Source: Saprospiraceae bacterium (GTDB lineage: Bacteria > Bacteroidota > Bacteroidia > Chitinophagales > Saprospiraceae). From it: DNA of 64,000 bases. The notes beneath the pieces are model-generated. The model ran no database searches. It had not been told where the DNA came from and saw only the letters and a program-made list of their open reading frames with translations. Positions 1-9,185 of this stretch are shown here, piece by piece. How positions within the stretch are numbered: the first letter of the stretch is position 1; each line of letters begins with the position of its first letter. A program made the position numbers and the translations under genes. The DNA is taken from assembly GCA_016714445.1 (NCBI GenBank), contig JADJNF010000007.1, positions 496,001 through 560,000 on the forward strand, read 5' to 3'.

Positions 1-270
1 CAAGTGCCAAATATTTTAAATGACTAAGTAAATTAAATGGTAATTAAATATACATCAATAATACTGTAGATGTCGAATTTTATCTTATTGATGCAAGGTT
101 TACAAGGCCTAGGTGTCTGATTTGTCAGCACAAAATCCTAAAATTCTTTTTAGGAAAACAGAAGTCTTGCATGAAAAATTACTAAATAAGATACATATAA
201 AGATGTATAATTCGAGTAGTCATTCGACTTGAAAAATTCAACATCAACCATAATGTGTTTTAAGGATATC

Positions 271-654
271 CTAAGCCTGCTCCGGAGGATGGACGACTTT
301 TAAATGATGGGCTGAGCCACTTATATCTGCGTAGTTGAATTTGGAAGTATACTCTTCCAGTGATAGATTCTCTCTAAATTCTATTTCTTGAACATTAGGA
401 AAACTGACTATCCAATATTCAATTTTATATTTCTGAGATGTGGGAATTTGTTGTTTTTCAGATTCTTCGGACTTTTCAAGCATTGTATTGAGCACACACT
501 TCCCACTGCACAATAATTCCGGTTTATCTCTATTAATACACAAGGTATTGGCTATAAGCTCCTGATTTAAATAAAAATCCAGAGCAATAAATAGCTTGCC
601 AGCAGGTTGCATCAGAATGATAATTGCAATTAATATGATTAATGGCTTCTTCAG
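271..654 (-). CDS. Small exported CSGKC-motif protein, CTG start
   Basis: The protein is not assigned to a named family. The core reads L-C-I-N-R-D-K-P-E-L-L-C-S-G-K-C, a three-cysteine pattern that I recall from short Bacteroidota exported proteins of unknown role, possibly metal-binding. The first ATG (612) would start inside the protein. Fourteen further in-frame codons lie upstream, beginning with CTG at 654 and giving KKPLIILIAIIIL, a convincing signal or membrane segment. An in-frame TAA stands at 660-658. A TATATTTG -7 box at 680-673 puts transcription start about 12 nt before the CTG. I therefore choose CTG. The alternative is an ATG-started 113-residue protein without a signal. It precedes no obvious operon partner. 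Confidence 0.6.
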   Translation of the reverse strand: MKKPLIILIAIIILMQPAGKLFIALDFYLNQELIANTLCINRDKPELLCSGKCVLNTMLEKSEESEKQQIPTSQKYKIEYWIVSFPNVQEIEFRENLSLEEYTSKFNYADISGSAHHLKVVHPPEQA

Positions 655-672
655 AACTTATAAATTTTAACA

Positions 673-680
673 CAAATATA
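673..680 (-). promoter_or_regulatory. Bacteroidota-type -7 box for the CSGKC protein
   Basis: On the minus strand the sequence is TATATTTG, matching the TAnnTTTG consensus. It lies about 20 nt before the proposed CTG start, supporting the longer protein. No clear -33 element is seen. Confidence 0.5.
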
Positions 681-750
681 AATAAGATTAAGGAATTTGT
701 CTCATTTTTACATAATAATTGCTTATCCAAAAAGATTCGTAAAAAATTTC

Positions 751-3498
751 CTAAAAATCAAACTCTATCGTATCACCCGGCTTATACCCAGGTTTGTCCT
801 TGTCACTTTCTTTTGGTTTATCCGTTTTATCTGTTGGTTTATCATTTTCCGATGGCAATTTTAAATCAGGGATAATTTTTGGAGTAGGATTATTTTCTGC
901 ATTATTGTCATCAATGAAAGATTCGTTTATGGCATCAGACATGTTTTCCTTTATACTGTCATCTTCAGGCTGTTCTGATATTAATTTTTCTACTTTGAGC
1001 AATTTTGCATCTATTAACTTATTACCAAGGGCTTTCCAACCTTTGACATCAATAAATTCGGCGAGTGAAACTTCCTTTTCTTCTTTGGTTTTACCTATAG
1101 TATAGCTATATCTGATCAAAGGTGATTTTTGCATTGAAGCAAAGTAGAGTTTGCTGCCACCACTCTCCGGTATAAAAATGAATTTCTGATCATAAGTACT
1201 GGTCTCGATCTTAAATCTTTTGACCATAGTCCAGCCCTTTTCACCTTCGTAATAAACAGCTGATATGACTGTACTTTCAGTATAATTTCCTATTTCTACA
1301 ATATTATTTACATCATACTTTTTATTGAGATCGAGTTCATTGACTTCATAGCTGCCATCTTTATAGATACTCAGCAATTTGCTGCCTGTATCAAAAGCAC
1401 CTAGATATTTGCCTCGTTCGTCCTGATTGAGTTTGCCGCTGACCTCATCCATATATATCTGCATAGCGCCAAGGGATGACTTTCCTACTGATACCTGAGT
1501 CACTTTCCTTACTGGATATTTTGTGACTACATTGCCTTGAGATGCTCTGCCTTTTATAGCAAGTTCAGCAAAATCAAAGTCAAATACCTTCTTTTTGGCA
1601 GTGGAACTTTGGGTCAATTGTATATTTACAATCTCAGACTCCCCATTCGGATTGGAAGTAAAATACAATACTTTGGATCCTTTGGAACCTTGCGTAAGGT
1701 CATACTCCTTGTCTCTGGTTATGGCTGTGACATTAAATCTCTTCGCGTAAGCTTTGCCTGATTTACCATCAAGATAGATCATATTGTAGGTGGTGCGATC
1801 ATCCGACTTGAGCCAAACAGCTGTATGCAAGATATCTTTGCCTACGAATACCTTATCTGCTATCCGGACAACTTTAAATTTCCCATCACGGGTAAAAGCA
1901 ATGATGTCAGCTATATCCGAACAGTCACAAACGAACTCGTCCTTTTTCATGCCCATACCTATAAATCCTTCCACACGATCAACATATAGCTTAGCATTAT
2001 TAGCTACAACTTCTTTAATTTCTATGGTATCAAATGAACTGATGATAGTACGTCTTTCCCGACCTTTACCATATTTTTCAAGCAATCTCTCAAAATACGC
2101 AATCGCAAACTCGGTCAAATGCTCCAGATCAAATTTTACCTGCTCCAGATCTGCCAGCAATTGAGCCATCATTTCGTCGGCTTTAAACTTATTATACTTA
2201 GAGATACGTTTGATTTTGATCTCAGTGAGTCTTGTGATATCATCTTCAGTAATATCCCTCATCATCATGATCCTGGCATCTCCAGCTTTCAGTGGATCAG
2301 ATGGTGTGGCAACATACTTTTTTAACCCCGCATCTATGGCTATTATAACTGCTTCAAAACTTTCACATTCTTCAATATCCCTGTATATCCTGTTTTCTAT
2401 GAATATTTTTTCCAGACTTGCATGATGCCATTTTTCTTCGAGCTCACCCTTTTTTATCTCTAATTCCCTACGCAACAACTCTTTGGTCTGCATCGTAGAA
2501 ATTTTAAGTATTTCTGATACCGAAAGAAAAAGTGGTTTATTATCTACAATAACACAGGCATTGGGAGAATATGATACTTCACAATCCGTAAATGCATATA
2601 GCGCATCAATGGTCACATCCGGCGATACACCTGGCATCAATTCCAGTTGAATTTCTACATCTTTGGCCGTATTGTCATTGACTTTTTTAATCTTTATCTG
2701 ACCTTTGTCGTTGGCTTTGAGGATGGATTCTATCAGTGAGTTGGTTGTGACTCCAAAAGGTAACTCGATAATATTCAGTGTGCTCTTATCCACTTGCTGG
2801 ATTTTGGCCCTGATTTTTACCCTGCCGCCACGATGTCCATCCTGATAATCACCCACATCGACCATACCGCCAGTCTGGAAGTCAGGAAATATCTGAAAAG
2901 GTTTTCCTTGCAGTATCTTGATGGATGACTTAATGAGTTCTATAAAATTGTGCGGCAATATCTTAGTCGAAAGTCCTACAGCAATACCTTCTACACCCTG
3001 GGAAAGTACAAGCGGAAATTTGACCGGCAATGTTATTGGCTCTTTTTTACGCCCATCATAGGTGAGTTGCCAATCTGTAGTCTGAGGATTAAACAATACC
3101 TCAAGCGCAAATTTAGTAAGTCGTGCTTCAATGTACCTGGCTGCTGCTGCTGAATCCCCGGTGCGGACGTCTCCCCAGTTTCCCTGACAATCAATGAGCA
3201 GATCTTTTTGCCCCATATTGACCAAGGCATCACCAATGGCTGCATCCCCATGCGGGTGATATTGCATAGTTTGTCCTATAATGTTGGCTACTTTGTGAAA
3301 TCTGCCATCATCCATTTCTTTCATGGCATGCAGAATCCTCCTTTGTACGGGTTTAAGACCATCATCTATATCCGGGACTGCACGCTCCAGTATTACGTAG
3401 GAGGCGTAATCCAGAAAATATTCTTTATACATACCGTTCAGCGTGATAAGACCTTCGCTGTCGTGTGATGTATCATTATGCAAGTTATGAAGATCCAT
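751..3498 (-). CDS. parC: DNA topoisomerase IV subunit A (ParC-type)
   Basis: This is the type IIA topoisomerase breakage-reunion subunit, 915 residues, which decatenates or relaxes DNA together with a ParE/GyrB partner not present in this window. The N-terminal winged-helix domain holds the YHPHGD motif (about residues 80-85) and the catalytic tyrosine at Y122 in AAARYIEARL. The QGNWGD segment precedes it. The ParC rather than GyrA assignment rests on the SAAAARYIEARL form typical of Bacteroidota ParC and on a C-terminal half that does not show obvious GyrA-box blades. The last ~45 residues are a Lys/Asp/Pro-rich linker ending in GDTIEFDF, probably disordered. A -7 box lies 28 nt upstream of the ATG. 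Confidence 0.9.
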   Translation of the reverse strand: MDLHNLHNDTSHDSEGLITLNGMYKEYFLDYASYVILERAVPDIDDGLKPVQRRILHAMKEMDDGRFHKVANIIGQTMQYHPHGDAAIGDALVNMGQKDLLIDCQGNWGDVRTGDSAAAARYIEARLTKFALEVLFNPQTTDWQLTYDGRKKEPITLPVKFPLVLSQGVEGIAVGLSTKILPHNFIELIKSSIKILQGKPFQIFPDFQTGGMVDVGDYQDGHRGGRVKIRAKIQQVDKSTLNIIELPFGVTTNSLIESILKANDKGQIKIKKVNDNTAKDVEIQLELMPGVSPDVTIDALYAFTDCEVSYSPNACVIVDNKPLFLSVSEILKISTMQTKELLRRELEIKKGELEEKWHHASLEKIFIENRIYRDIEECESFEAVIIAIDAGLKKYVATPSDPLKAGDARIMMMRDITEDDITRLTEIKIKRISKYNKFKADEMMAQLLADLEQVKFDLEHLTEFAIAYFERLLEKYGKGRERRTIISSFDTIEIKEVVANNAKLYVDRVEGFIGMGMKKDEFVCDCSDIADIIAFTRDGKFKVVRIADKVFVGKDILHTAVWLKSDDRTTYNMIYLDGKSGKAYAKRFNVTAITRDKEYDLTQGSKGSKVLYFTSNPNGESEIVNIQLTQSSTAKKKVFDFDFAELAIKGRASQGNVVTKYPVRKVTQVSVGKSSLGAMQIYMDEVSGKLNQDERGKYLGAFDTGSKLLSIYKDGSYEVNELDLNKKYDVNNIVEIGNYTESTVISAVYYEGEKGWTMVKRFKIETSTYDQKFIFIPESGGSKLYFASMQKSPLIRYSYTIGKTKEEKEVSLAEFIDVKGWKALGNKLIDAKLLKVEKLISEQPEDDSIKENMSDAINESFIDDNNAENNPTPKIIPDLKLPSENDKPTDKTDKPKESDKDKPGYKPGDTIEFDF

Positions 3499-3525
3499 GA
3501 ATCAGGAGCTTTTAAATTTAAAAGG

Positions 3526-3533
3526 CAAATATA
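3526..3533 (-). promoter_or_regulatory. -7 box for parC
   Basis: The minus strand reads TATATTTG (TAnnTTTG consensus), 28 nt upstream of the parC ATG. Confidence 0.5.
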
Positions 3534-3722
3534 TAAAGATAAAATGTAATATTATACCTACAGAGCTTAATTCTCAAATGTTATAGTAAAAGCTTTCTGT
3601 TTATTCAGGAAAATAATAATTGTCATAATTTGAGTTCTATAACTCCCAAAAGTGTCCTTCTTTGTCTATTCAGAATTTTCAATAGTTTAAATAAACTATT
3701 ATATCAGGTGTCAGGGATTCGT

Positions 3723-4376
3723 TTAGATTTTTATTTTGCCATCTTCCATGGTAATTATCCTATCACTCAGTTTTGCCAATTCGGTATTATGCGTTACGAT
3801 GACAAAAGTGTGGTTAAAATCTTTGCGCAACTGAAGAAAAAGTGCATGAAGATTTTCAGAGCTGGCTTTATCCAGATTTCCTGTAGGTTCATCAGCAAAT
3901 ACGACTGCCGGGTTATTAATTAATGCCCTGGCTACTGCAACCCGTTGTGATTCACCTCCAGACATTTGATTGGGTTTGTGATGTATTCTTTGACTCAGGC
4001 CTAAATAATCTAACAGTTCTTTTGCTTTTGATTCTGATTCAGATGGTTTTTTGCCTGCAATATAGGCAGGAATACATACATTTTCTAATGCTGTAAACTC
4101 TTGAAGCAAGTGATGGAACTGAAATACAAAGCCAATATTTTTATTGCGAAATTCAGCTAGTTGTTTTTCGTTAAGTGAAGCAATTTTCTGTCCGCATATC
4201 TCGAGACTACCCTGATCAAACTTATCCAATGTACCCAGGATATGCAGAAGTGTACTTTTACCGGCGCCTGATTTTCCTATGATGCTGATTATCTCACCTT
4301 GCGGAATATCAATGTCTATCCCATTCAGGACATTAATGGCACCATATGATTTTTTTATATTCCGAGCTGTTATCAT
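3723..4376 (-). CDS. lolD: LolD-type ABC transporter ATP-binding protein
   Basis: A 217-residue stand-alone ATPase of the MacB/LolD family, which powers extraction of lipoproteins (or another substrate) through a separate permease. All motifs are intact: Walker A GKSGAGKST (about residues 34-42), Q-loop in FQFHHLL, signature MSGGESQRVAVARAL, Walker B VVFADEPTGNLD and H-loop in VIVTHN. The length is standard for the family. No permease gene is adjacent, so the substrate is inferred from family only; a generic MacB-like export role is possible. A TATCTTTG -7 box lies 20 nt upstream. Confidence 0.85.
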   Translation of the reverse strand: MITARNIKKSYGAINVLNGIDIDIPQGEIISIIGKSGAGKSTLLHILGTLDKFDQGSLEICGQKIASLNEKQLAEFRNKNIGFVFQFHHLLQEFTALENVCIPAYIAGKKPSESESKAKELLDYLGLSQRIHHKPNQMSGGESQRVAVARALINNPAVVFADEPTGNLDKASSENLHALFLQLRKDFNHTFVIVTHNTELAKLSDRIITMEDGKIKI

Positions 4377-4768
4377 TCATTACTTCTTATACAGCGCAAA
4401 GATAATAAAATGAACCTTGAAATTAGCTATTAACCATTCTTAATAAGACTGAATAACATGTGATGGATGTAGGGAGTACCCAATTACATTAACACAAGTC
4501 TTCATTTGTCACCTTAACATACCTCAGTATTAATATTTATTATATACTTGAACTAGCATTTTAACAAAGGCAATTCTCTTTACGAAAATTTATTCCTTCG
4601 CAATAAATAAGATTTATGTCTTTCAAGACAAACTTAGTAACGAGTATTAGGGATTCATAATCTTTGTCTTTACACAAAACCAGCCCATCAGTTAAGCCAT
4701 TTTCCGTAAATCAATGTATTTTGAGTATAAATACTTTTCAACATTGATCAAAAGAACTCAAAAGAATA
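4377..4768. other. Intergenic region, lolD promoter side
   Basis: This 392-nt AT-rich gap lies between the start of lolD and the stop of the OmpA gene, both on the minus strand. Apart from the lolD -7 box (4397-4404) I see no gene, repeat or clear terminator. Confidence 0.6.
4397..4404 (-). promoter_or_regulatory. -7 box for lolD
   Basis: The minus strand reads TATCTTTG, 20 nt before the lolD ATG. It matches the TAnnTTTG consensus. Confidence 0.5.
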
Positions 4769-5941
4769 TTAACTATTCAGACTTAGAATCTTAATTTCAA
4801 CTCTTTGGTTTTTGTCTCTTCCGTACTTAGTTTTATTATCAGCGATAGGTTTTTTCTTCCCATATCCTTTAAACTGAACTTTGGTGGGGTTTACTCCCTT
4901 ATTGACGAGATATTCTGCAACTGATTTTGCTCTGGAAGAACTTAATCTATCACAATATTCGTCATTCGGCACTCCATTGGTATGACCACCTATTTCTATA
5001 ATCACATCATCATTTACCATAAGAAATCCAAAAACATCATCCAGAACTTCATATGACGTCTTATCAATTGTCGCCGAATCCGCTTTAAACATCAGATTTC
5101 TGATTTCAATGGTTTGTCCCTCTTTGATACTGTTTCTGGTGAGCTCCTGAAGGATTTTCGGCTTAAATGATTTTGGGACTACGACTGCGGTTGTTGGTTG
5201 ATTTAATGGTGTTGATGCAGCTGTATTGTTGGTTTGTTTTTTCCTTTTATGAGGAGGAAGCTTGCTTTTGGCTGAAGCTAAAGCCGGTTCTCCCGGGCAT
5301 GGTATTCTAACTATTTCCGAACCTCCATCTACCAGAATGTTTCCATTATATGGAATTGGTGTAGGTGTTTTATAAAATGCCTCAAAAGTTACAGACCTGA
5401 TATTGGATTTTGGATTGAATTCAAAGGTATTTATTTGCCAGGAAGTATTATTAACAGGCTTGGACTCGCCCAGAAGCTCTTTATCATTACAAAAACCTGA
5501 TCCACCCCAAATTCTGAGTACTATGGGAGTGGTATAATTGGCTTTTTCACCGGTAGTTCTGGTTTGACTCACGTATTTTTCCGCTTTTGCAAGATGTAAA
5601 GTGAATTTATAACACTTACCTGCCACGAGCATGGTGTCCAATCGTTGAGAAACAGACTCATATGTATGATTGTCTCTTACCACCATGCCCAGATAAGTTT
5701 TTTTATCAGATGCCGGCAGATTGTTTTCCCAGTAACCATTTGGATGAATGTCAGGAGGTGATTCTTCAGGAAAATTGATCTTACCGCAGTCAAACCAACC
5801 TGTAATCCCAGTAAAAGCAGATCCTCCTTGTTTAGGCGTATCTTCAAAACTCGGATTACGCAATCTTATAGTATCAGCCTGAGAAAAACTAATCTGAAGA
5901 GAAGCAAACCATATTAAAGAAAAGTAAAATAATCTAAGCAT
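4769..5941 (-). CDS. Secreted-module / OmpA fusion protein
   Basis: An envelope protein of about 390 residues. The start is placed at the ATG at 5941 because it yields a clean signal peptide (MLRLFYFSLIWFASLQISFSQ); an ATG 16 codons upstream adds a non-signal-like extension. Residues ~22-215 form a module beginning with an RNPSFEDTP motif, with DCGKI, PPDIHPNGYW and YLGMVVRDN blocks, resembling a jelly-roll carbohydrate-binding fold. A Pro/Thr linker follows, then an OmpA C-terminal peptidoglycan-binding domain (IEIGGHTNGVPNDEYCDRLS, then RAKSVAEYLVNKGV). It would display the module at the outer membrane, tethered to peptidoglycan. The neighbour at 6070 is a paralogue of the N-terminal module alone. 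Confidence 0.8.
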   Translation of the reverse strand: MLRLFYFSLIWFASLQISFSQADTIRLRNPSFEDTPKQGGSAFTGITGWFDCGKINFPEESPPDIHPNGYWENNLPASDKKTYLGMVVRDNHTYESVSQRLDTMLVAGKCYKFTLHLAKAEKYVSQTRTTGEKANYTTPIVLRIWGGSGFCNDKELLGESKPVNNTSWQINTFEFNPKSNIRSVTFEAFYKTPTPIPYNGNILVDGGSEIVRIPCPGEPALASAKSKLPPHKRKKQTNNTAASTPLNQPTTAVVVPKSFKPKILQELTRNSIKEGQTIEIRNLMFKADSATIDKTSYEVLDDVFGFLMVNDDVIIEIGGHTNGVPNDEYCDRLSSSRAKSVAEYLVNKGVNPTKVQFKGYGKKKPIADNKTKYGRDKNQRVEIKILSLNS

Positions 5942-6069
5942 ATAGATATTAAAGGTTAATCTCACTGTATAACGTATGTAAATAGTCATTTTGTTGCGAG
6001 TCGACCCGAATTAACCTAAAATTAACGACCAAATAAGGAGTTAATTCGACATTTCGTATAAAATACTTA

Positions 6070-6720
6070 TTATTCAATCTGTATAATGTCAGAAACTGTA
6101 TCGAGTAAGATGTGCCCGTTATATGCCACTATGGTATTTCTTTTATAGTAGGCTGAAAAAGTCAAAGTACTTATATTGCTTTTGGGTCTGAACCAAAATG
6201 TATATGTCTTCCATTCATTGTGATCTATTGGAGGCGATTCATACAGCAACTCTACTTCATCACAGTTGTTTGTTCCTCCCCACAGCTGTAAAACAGTCGG
6301 GGTAGTGAAATTTACCACTACTCCATATGACCTACTACCGCTTATCAAATTAGGTGATTGTGCAAGATGAACCGACATTTCATATTTATGGCTTTTTAAG
6401 AGATCGGAACTACATTTTTGACTTACACTTTCATTTGAGCCGTTATCTCTTACTACCATTCCTAAGTATGTTTTTCCTTGATGTGGAGGAATATTGTTCC
6501 CCCAATATCCGTTTGGATGTATGTCCGGAGGCGTTTCATTAGGAAATTTTATTTTACCACAGTCGGTCCATTCTTTAATTATTTCCAAAGTCTGACCCCC
6601 AAGTTTTGGTGTTTCTTCAAAACCTGGATCTTTCAGCACTATGACCGTATCCTGAGCCTTTAAAGGGGATAAAAAAAAAGTAAATAATTGCACTAAAAAT
6701 AGATAATGTAACTTTTTCAT
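6070..6720 (-). CDS. Secreted single-module paralogue of the OmpA fusion
   Basis: A 216-residue exported protein. The signal peptide is MKKLHYLFLVQLFTFFLSPLKAQ. The rest aligns over its whole length with the N-terminal half of the protein encoded at 4769-5941: KDPGFEETP, WTDCGKIKFPNE, PPDIHPNGYW, KTYLGMVVRDN, ESVSQ, then TTPTVLQLWGG and SAYYKRNT. It has no OmpA domain or linker, so it would be free in the periplasm or secreted. It looks like the product of tandem duplication with loss or gain of the anchor. I recognise no enzymatic motif; a sugar- or glycan-binding role is a guess from the jelly-roll-like pattern. Confidence 0.75.
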   Translation of the reverse strand: MKKLHYLFLVQLFTFFLSPLKAQDTVIVLKDPGFEETPKLGGQTLEIIKEWTDCGKIKFPNETPPDIHPNGYWGNNIPPHQGKTYLGMVVRDNGSNESVSQKCSSDLLKSHKYEMSVHLAQSPNLISGSRSYGVVVNFTTPTVLQLWGGTNNCDEVELLYESPPIDHNEWKTYTFWFRPKSNISTLTFSAYYKRNTIVAYNGHILLDTVSDIIQIE

Positions 6721-6817
6721 TGGTTTTAATTTATTCCTGTTGAAGGTGATTAATTGTATTCAGCATGGTCTTATTCTTTGGTTACGTACAGTACTCAGCA
6801 TGGGAATTATCAATATA

Positions 6818-8194
6818 TCATTTATGTGACGGGATATCAATACCTTTCATCTTACGATATAGTTCAGTGGCATAACCATCAGTCATCCCTGATACAAAGT
6901 CCAGTACACCCATTGTTTTTTCATACGGGCTTACATTTTCCAGAGCAAGATTGTATTGTGTAGGTATTAGCTGAAGGCATTTTTTTTGCAATGGAGTTCG
7001 CTGTTCACTCAATACCGCAAATATAAACACAGAAAGTATCTCAGACATCACGTTGTATCCTGCCAGTTCAACTTCTATTACAGAGTGATGATTATATATT
7101 TTTTGCACAGAAATATTATTAATTTGTTTTAGATAAGGGCAATTTTTTTCTACCTCATCCATCAATGTACTATTAAACCGGCCATTGATGATTTCATGAC
7201 TGTGAAGAAAAAATACTTCAGCAGATTTATTCACCAAAGCATTGATACATTTGGCTCTCAGAAAAGAAATTGCTTCATTATTATCCGAAATTTTTGACAA
7301 TACTTCTTCGGTTCTCAACTTATTATCATCCAATTCGGCTAAAAGCGCAAGGAATGCAGATTCTATGGTTTCTCTCGACAATATGCCTATCCTGTGTGCA
7401 TCTTCCATATCTATGATCCTGTAGCAAATATCATCGGCAGCCTCTACCAGATATACAAACGGATGTCGGAATGTCATACCTGTACTGTCGCTCAGACCAA
7501 ATTCTTGAATGATGGCATCAAAAGCTGCTTTATCAGAAAGGAAGTACCCATACTTTTTGCGGTGAAAAATATCTTTATTCGTTTCATAAGAGCCACATGG
7601 ATACTTCAGAATAGATGCAAGTGTTACATACATCAACCTTTGTCCACCTTCAAGCTTACCTTTAAATTGTCTGGTAAGAAGCCGCAGCGCATTGGCGTTT
7701 CCCTCAAAATGGGTAATATCAAACCATTCATTATGATTAAAATGACTTTTTAGCGAAGTCTGATTAAGTTCAAGATCAGCATTTGTAGTAAAGAAATGTG
7801 ATATCGCTTTTTCACCACTATGACCAAAAGCAGGATTACCAACATCATGAGCCAAACACGCAGAAGCAATGACTCCTGAGAGTTCATAATTATAGAATGA
7901 AGATTGTTCTTCACTAAAATCATTTTTAAAATTTTCAGCCAGTTGGTGACCGATGATGGAACCTAGTGATCTACCTACAGAAGCTACTTCAAGCGAATGT
8001 GTGAGACGGTTATGCACAAAAACGTTGCCGGGCAAAGGAAAAACCTGGGTCTTATTTTGAAGTCTACGGAAAGCAGATAAAAATATAATTCGGTCATAAT
8101 CCCTTGTAAATTCAGACCTCATACCAGGACTTCCCTTTGATTCATAACCAAATCTTCTATACGAAATACATTCACCCCAATTTTTCATTGGCAT
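6818..8194 (-). CDS. dgt: Deoxyguanosinetriphosphate triphosphohydrolase-like HD protein
   Basis: A 458-residue HD-superfamily dNTP triphosphohydrolase, which cleaves dGTP (or other dNTPs) to nucleoside and tripolyphosphate. The metal-binding motifs are present: H in NRLTHSLEV and HD in CLAHDVGNPAFGHSGE, with a later D in VEAADDICYRIIDMEDA. The N-terminal segment EFTRDYDRIIFLSAFRRLQ is typical of the family. The length matches bacterial Dgt. A CAAATATA (minus TATATTTG) -7 box lies 20 nt upstream. A strong hairpin between this gene and the upstream DUF4197 gene separates the two transcripts. Confidence 0.88.
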   Translation of the reverse strand: MPMKNWGECISYRRFGYESKGSPGMRSEFTRDYDRIIFLSAFRRLQNKTQVFPLPGNVFVHNRLTHSLEVASVGRSLGSIIGHQLAENFKNDFSEEQSSFYNYELSGVIASACLAHDVGNPAFGHSGEKAISHFFTTNADLELNQTSLKSHFNHNEWFDITHFEGNANALRLLTRQFKGKLEGGQRLMYVTLASILKYPCGSYETNKDIFHRKKYGYFLSDKAAFDAIIQEFGLSDSTGMTFRHPFVYLVEAADDICYRIIDMEDAHRIGILSRETIESAFLALLAELDDNKLRTEEVLSKISDNNEAISFLRAKCINALVNKSAEVFFLHSHEIINGRFNSTLMDEVEKNCPYLKQINNISVQKIYNHHSVIEVELAGYNVMSEILSVFIFAVLSEQRTPLQKKCLQLIPTQYNLALENVSPYEKTMGVLDFVSGMTDGYATELYRKMKGIDIPSHK

Positions 8195-8213
8195 ATTTTA
8201 CCATTATTTGAGG

Positions 8214-8221
8214 CAAATATA
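8214..8221 (-). promoter_or_regulatory. -7 box for dgt
   Basis: The minus strand reads TATATTTG, 20 nt upstream of the dgt ATG. Confidence 0.5.
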
Positions 8222-8250
8222 AGGAATTGAGCGGTAATTTGATCTACAAA

Positions 8251-8292
8251 TCAAAAAGGGTAGCACAGTATTATTGATGCAACCCTTTTTGA
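8251..8292 (-). terminator. Terminator after the DUF4197 gene
   Basis: The arms TCAAAAAGGGT and ACCCTTTTTGA pair perfectly around an inner GCA/TGC stem with one A-A mismatch. The A/T-rich ends give a T-run on both strands. It sits 72 nt past the stop of the DUF4197 gene and before the dgt promoter. Confidence 0.7.
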
Positions 8293-8363
8293 ATTATTAG
8301 TTTCAGGCTGATATTTGGACAAATTTTAATGGCCCAAACTAAGTTTTATTGTCTCTACTTTAC

Positions 8364-9074
8364 CTATTTTTTATCTTGCTTCGCAAAAACTTTTTGCAAC
8401 AAATCTGTAGTTCTTTGCGATATATCAGTTCTGATACCAAGTTCTTTCTTTTCAACCAATGCAAATAGTCCTGTTAATGCTTTGTTGGAAACATGATCTG
8501 CCAGATCCGGATTTACTTTGGTTACAAAAGGAATACTATTATACTTATTTATTGCATCCGACCATAAATTTAAAGCCCCAAATTTATTTAATGAACTTGT
8601 CATTATTGGCTTAAATTCATTATAAAGTGCCAAATGGGTTTTATTGTGCAAATAAGTAGTTGCTGCATTTTTTTCTCCCATCAGGATATCCATTACATCA
8701 TCAAAAGTCATTTGTTTTATAGCGTTTAGAAATATCGGACTCGCCTTTGATGCCGCATCTTCTGCTGCTTTGTTTATCCTCTTTATGGCTTCCTCCTCAA
8801 GATTGGCAAAGCCCGGAATAAATTTCAACTTGTCAATTACTTTTCCTGCTTCTTCAGGCAAAAGAATTTTATATATCGAAGCATAATATCCATCAGTTGC
8901 AGAAAGAGTCTTTACACTTTGGTCAACACCTTTGTCCAATGCCTGCTTTAATCCTGCTGCAATATCTGCATTAGACAATGGAACGTTACTTACTGAATCA
9001 AGGACTTTTTGCATGTCTTTGGGATCGCAGGAAATCAAAAATAACGGAATGAATAAAAAATACAGATGTTTCAT
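8364..9074 (-). CDS. DUF4197 lipoprotein
   Basis: A 236-residue predicted lipoprotein of unknown function. The lipobox FLISC places the acylated cysteine at residue 16. The mature part follows the DUF4197 pattern: an N-terminal ALDKGVDQSV segment, an alpha-helical middle with TFDDVMDILMG, then NPDLADHVSNKALTGLFALV and a C-terminal IRTDISQRTTDLLQKVF. Length matches the family. It stands alone between a terminator downstream and the MoxR gene upstream, so the neighbours give no functional hint. Confidence 0.82.
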   Translation of the reverse strand: MKHLYFLFIPLFLISCDPKDMQKVLDSVSNVPLSNADIAAGLKQALDKGVDQSVKTLSATDGYYASIYKILLPEEAGKVIDKLKFIPGFANLEEEAIKRINKAAEDAASKASPIFLNAIKQMTFDDVMDILMGEKNAATTYLHNKTHLALYNEFKPIMTSSLNKFGALNLWSDAINKYNSIPFVTKVNPDLADHVSNKALTGLFALVEKKELGIRTDISQRTTDLLQKVFAKQDKK

Positions 9075-9185
9075 GATGCTGGGTTTAATTTAAATATAGT
9101 ATTTGTAAATAACCTTTTCAAGGATTACAATTTAAAATGCCTTAACTGACTGCTAAAACTAGATAAAAAATTCTTGTCGAATGAA

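Noticed and set aside
138..155. Inverted repeat CCTAAAATTCTTTTTAGG near the window start
   Set aside because: Short and A/T-based, no T-run or gene end beside it; not supported as a terminator.
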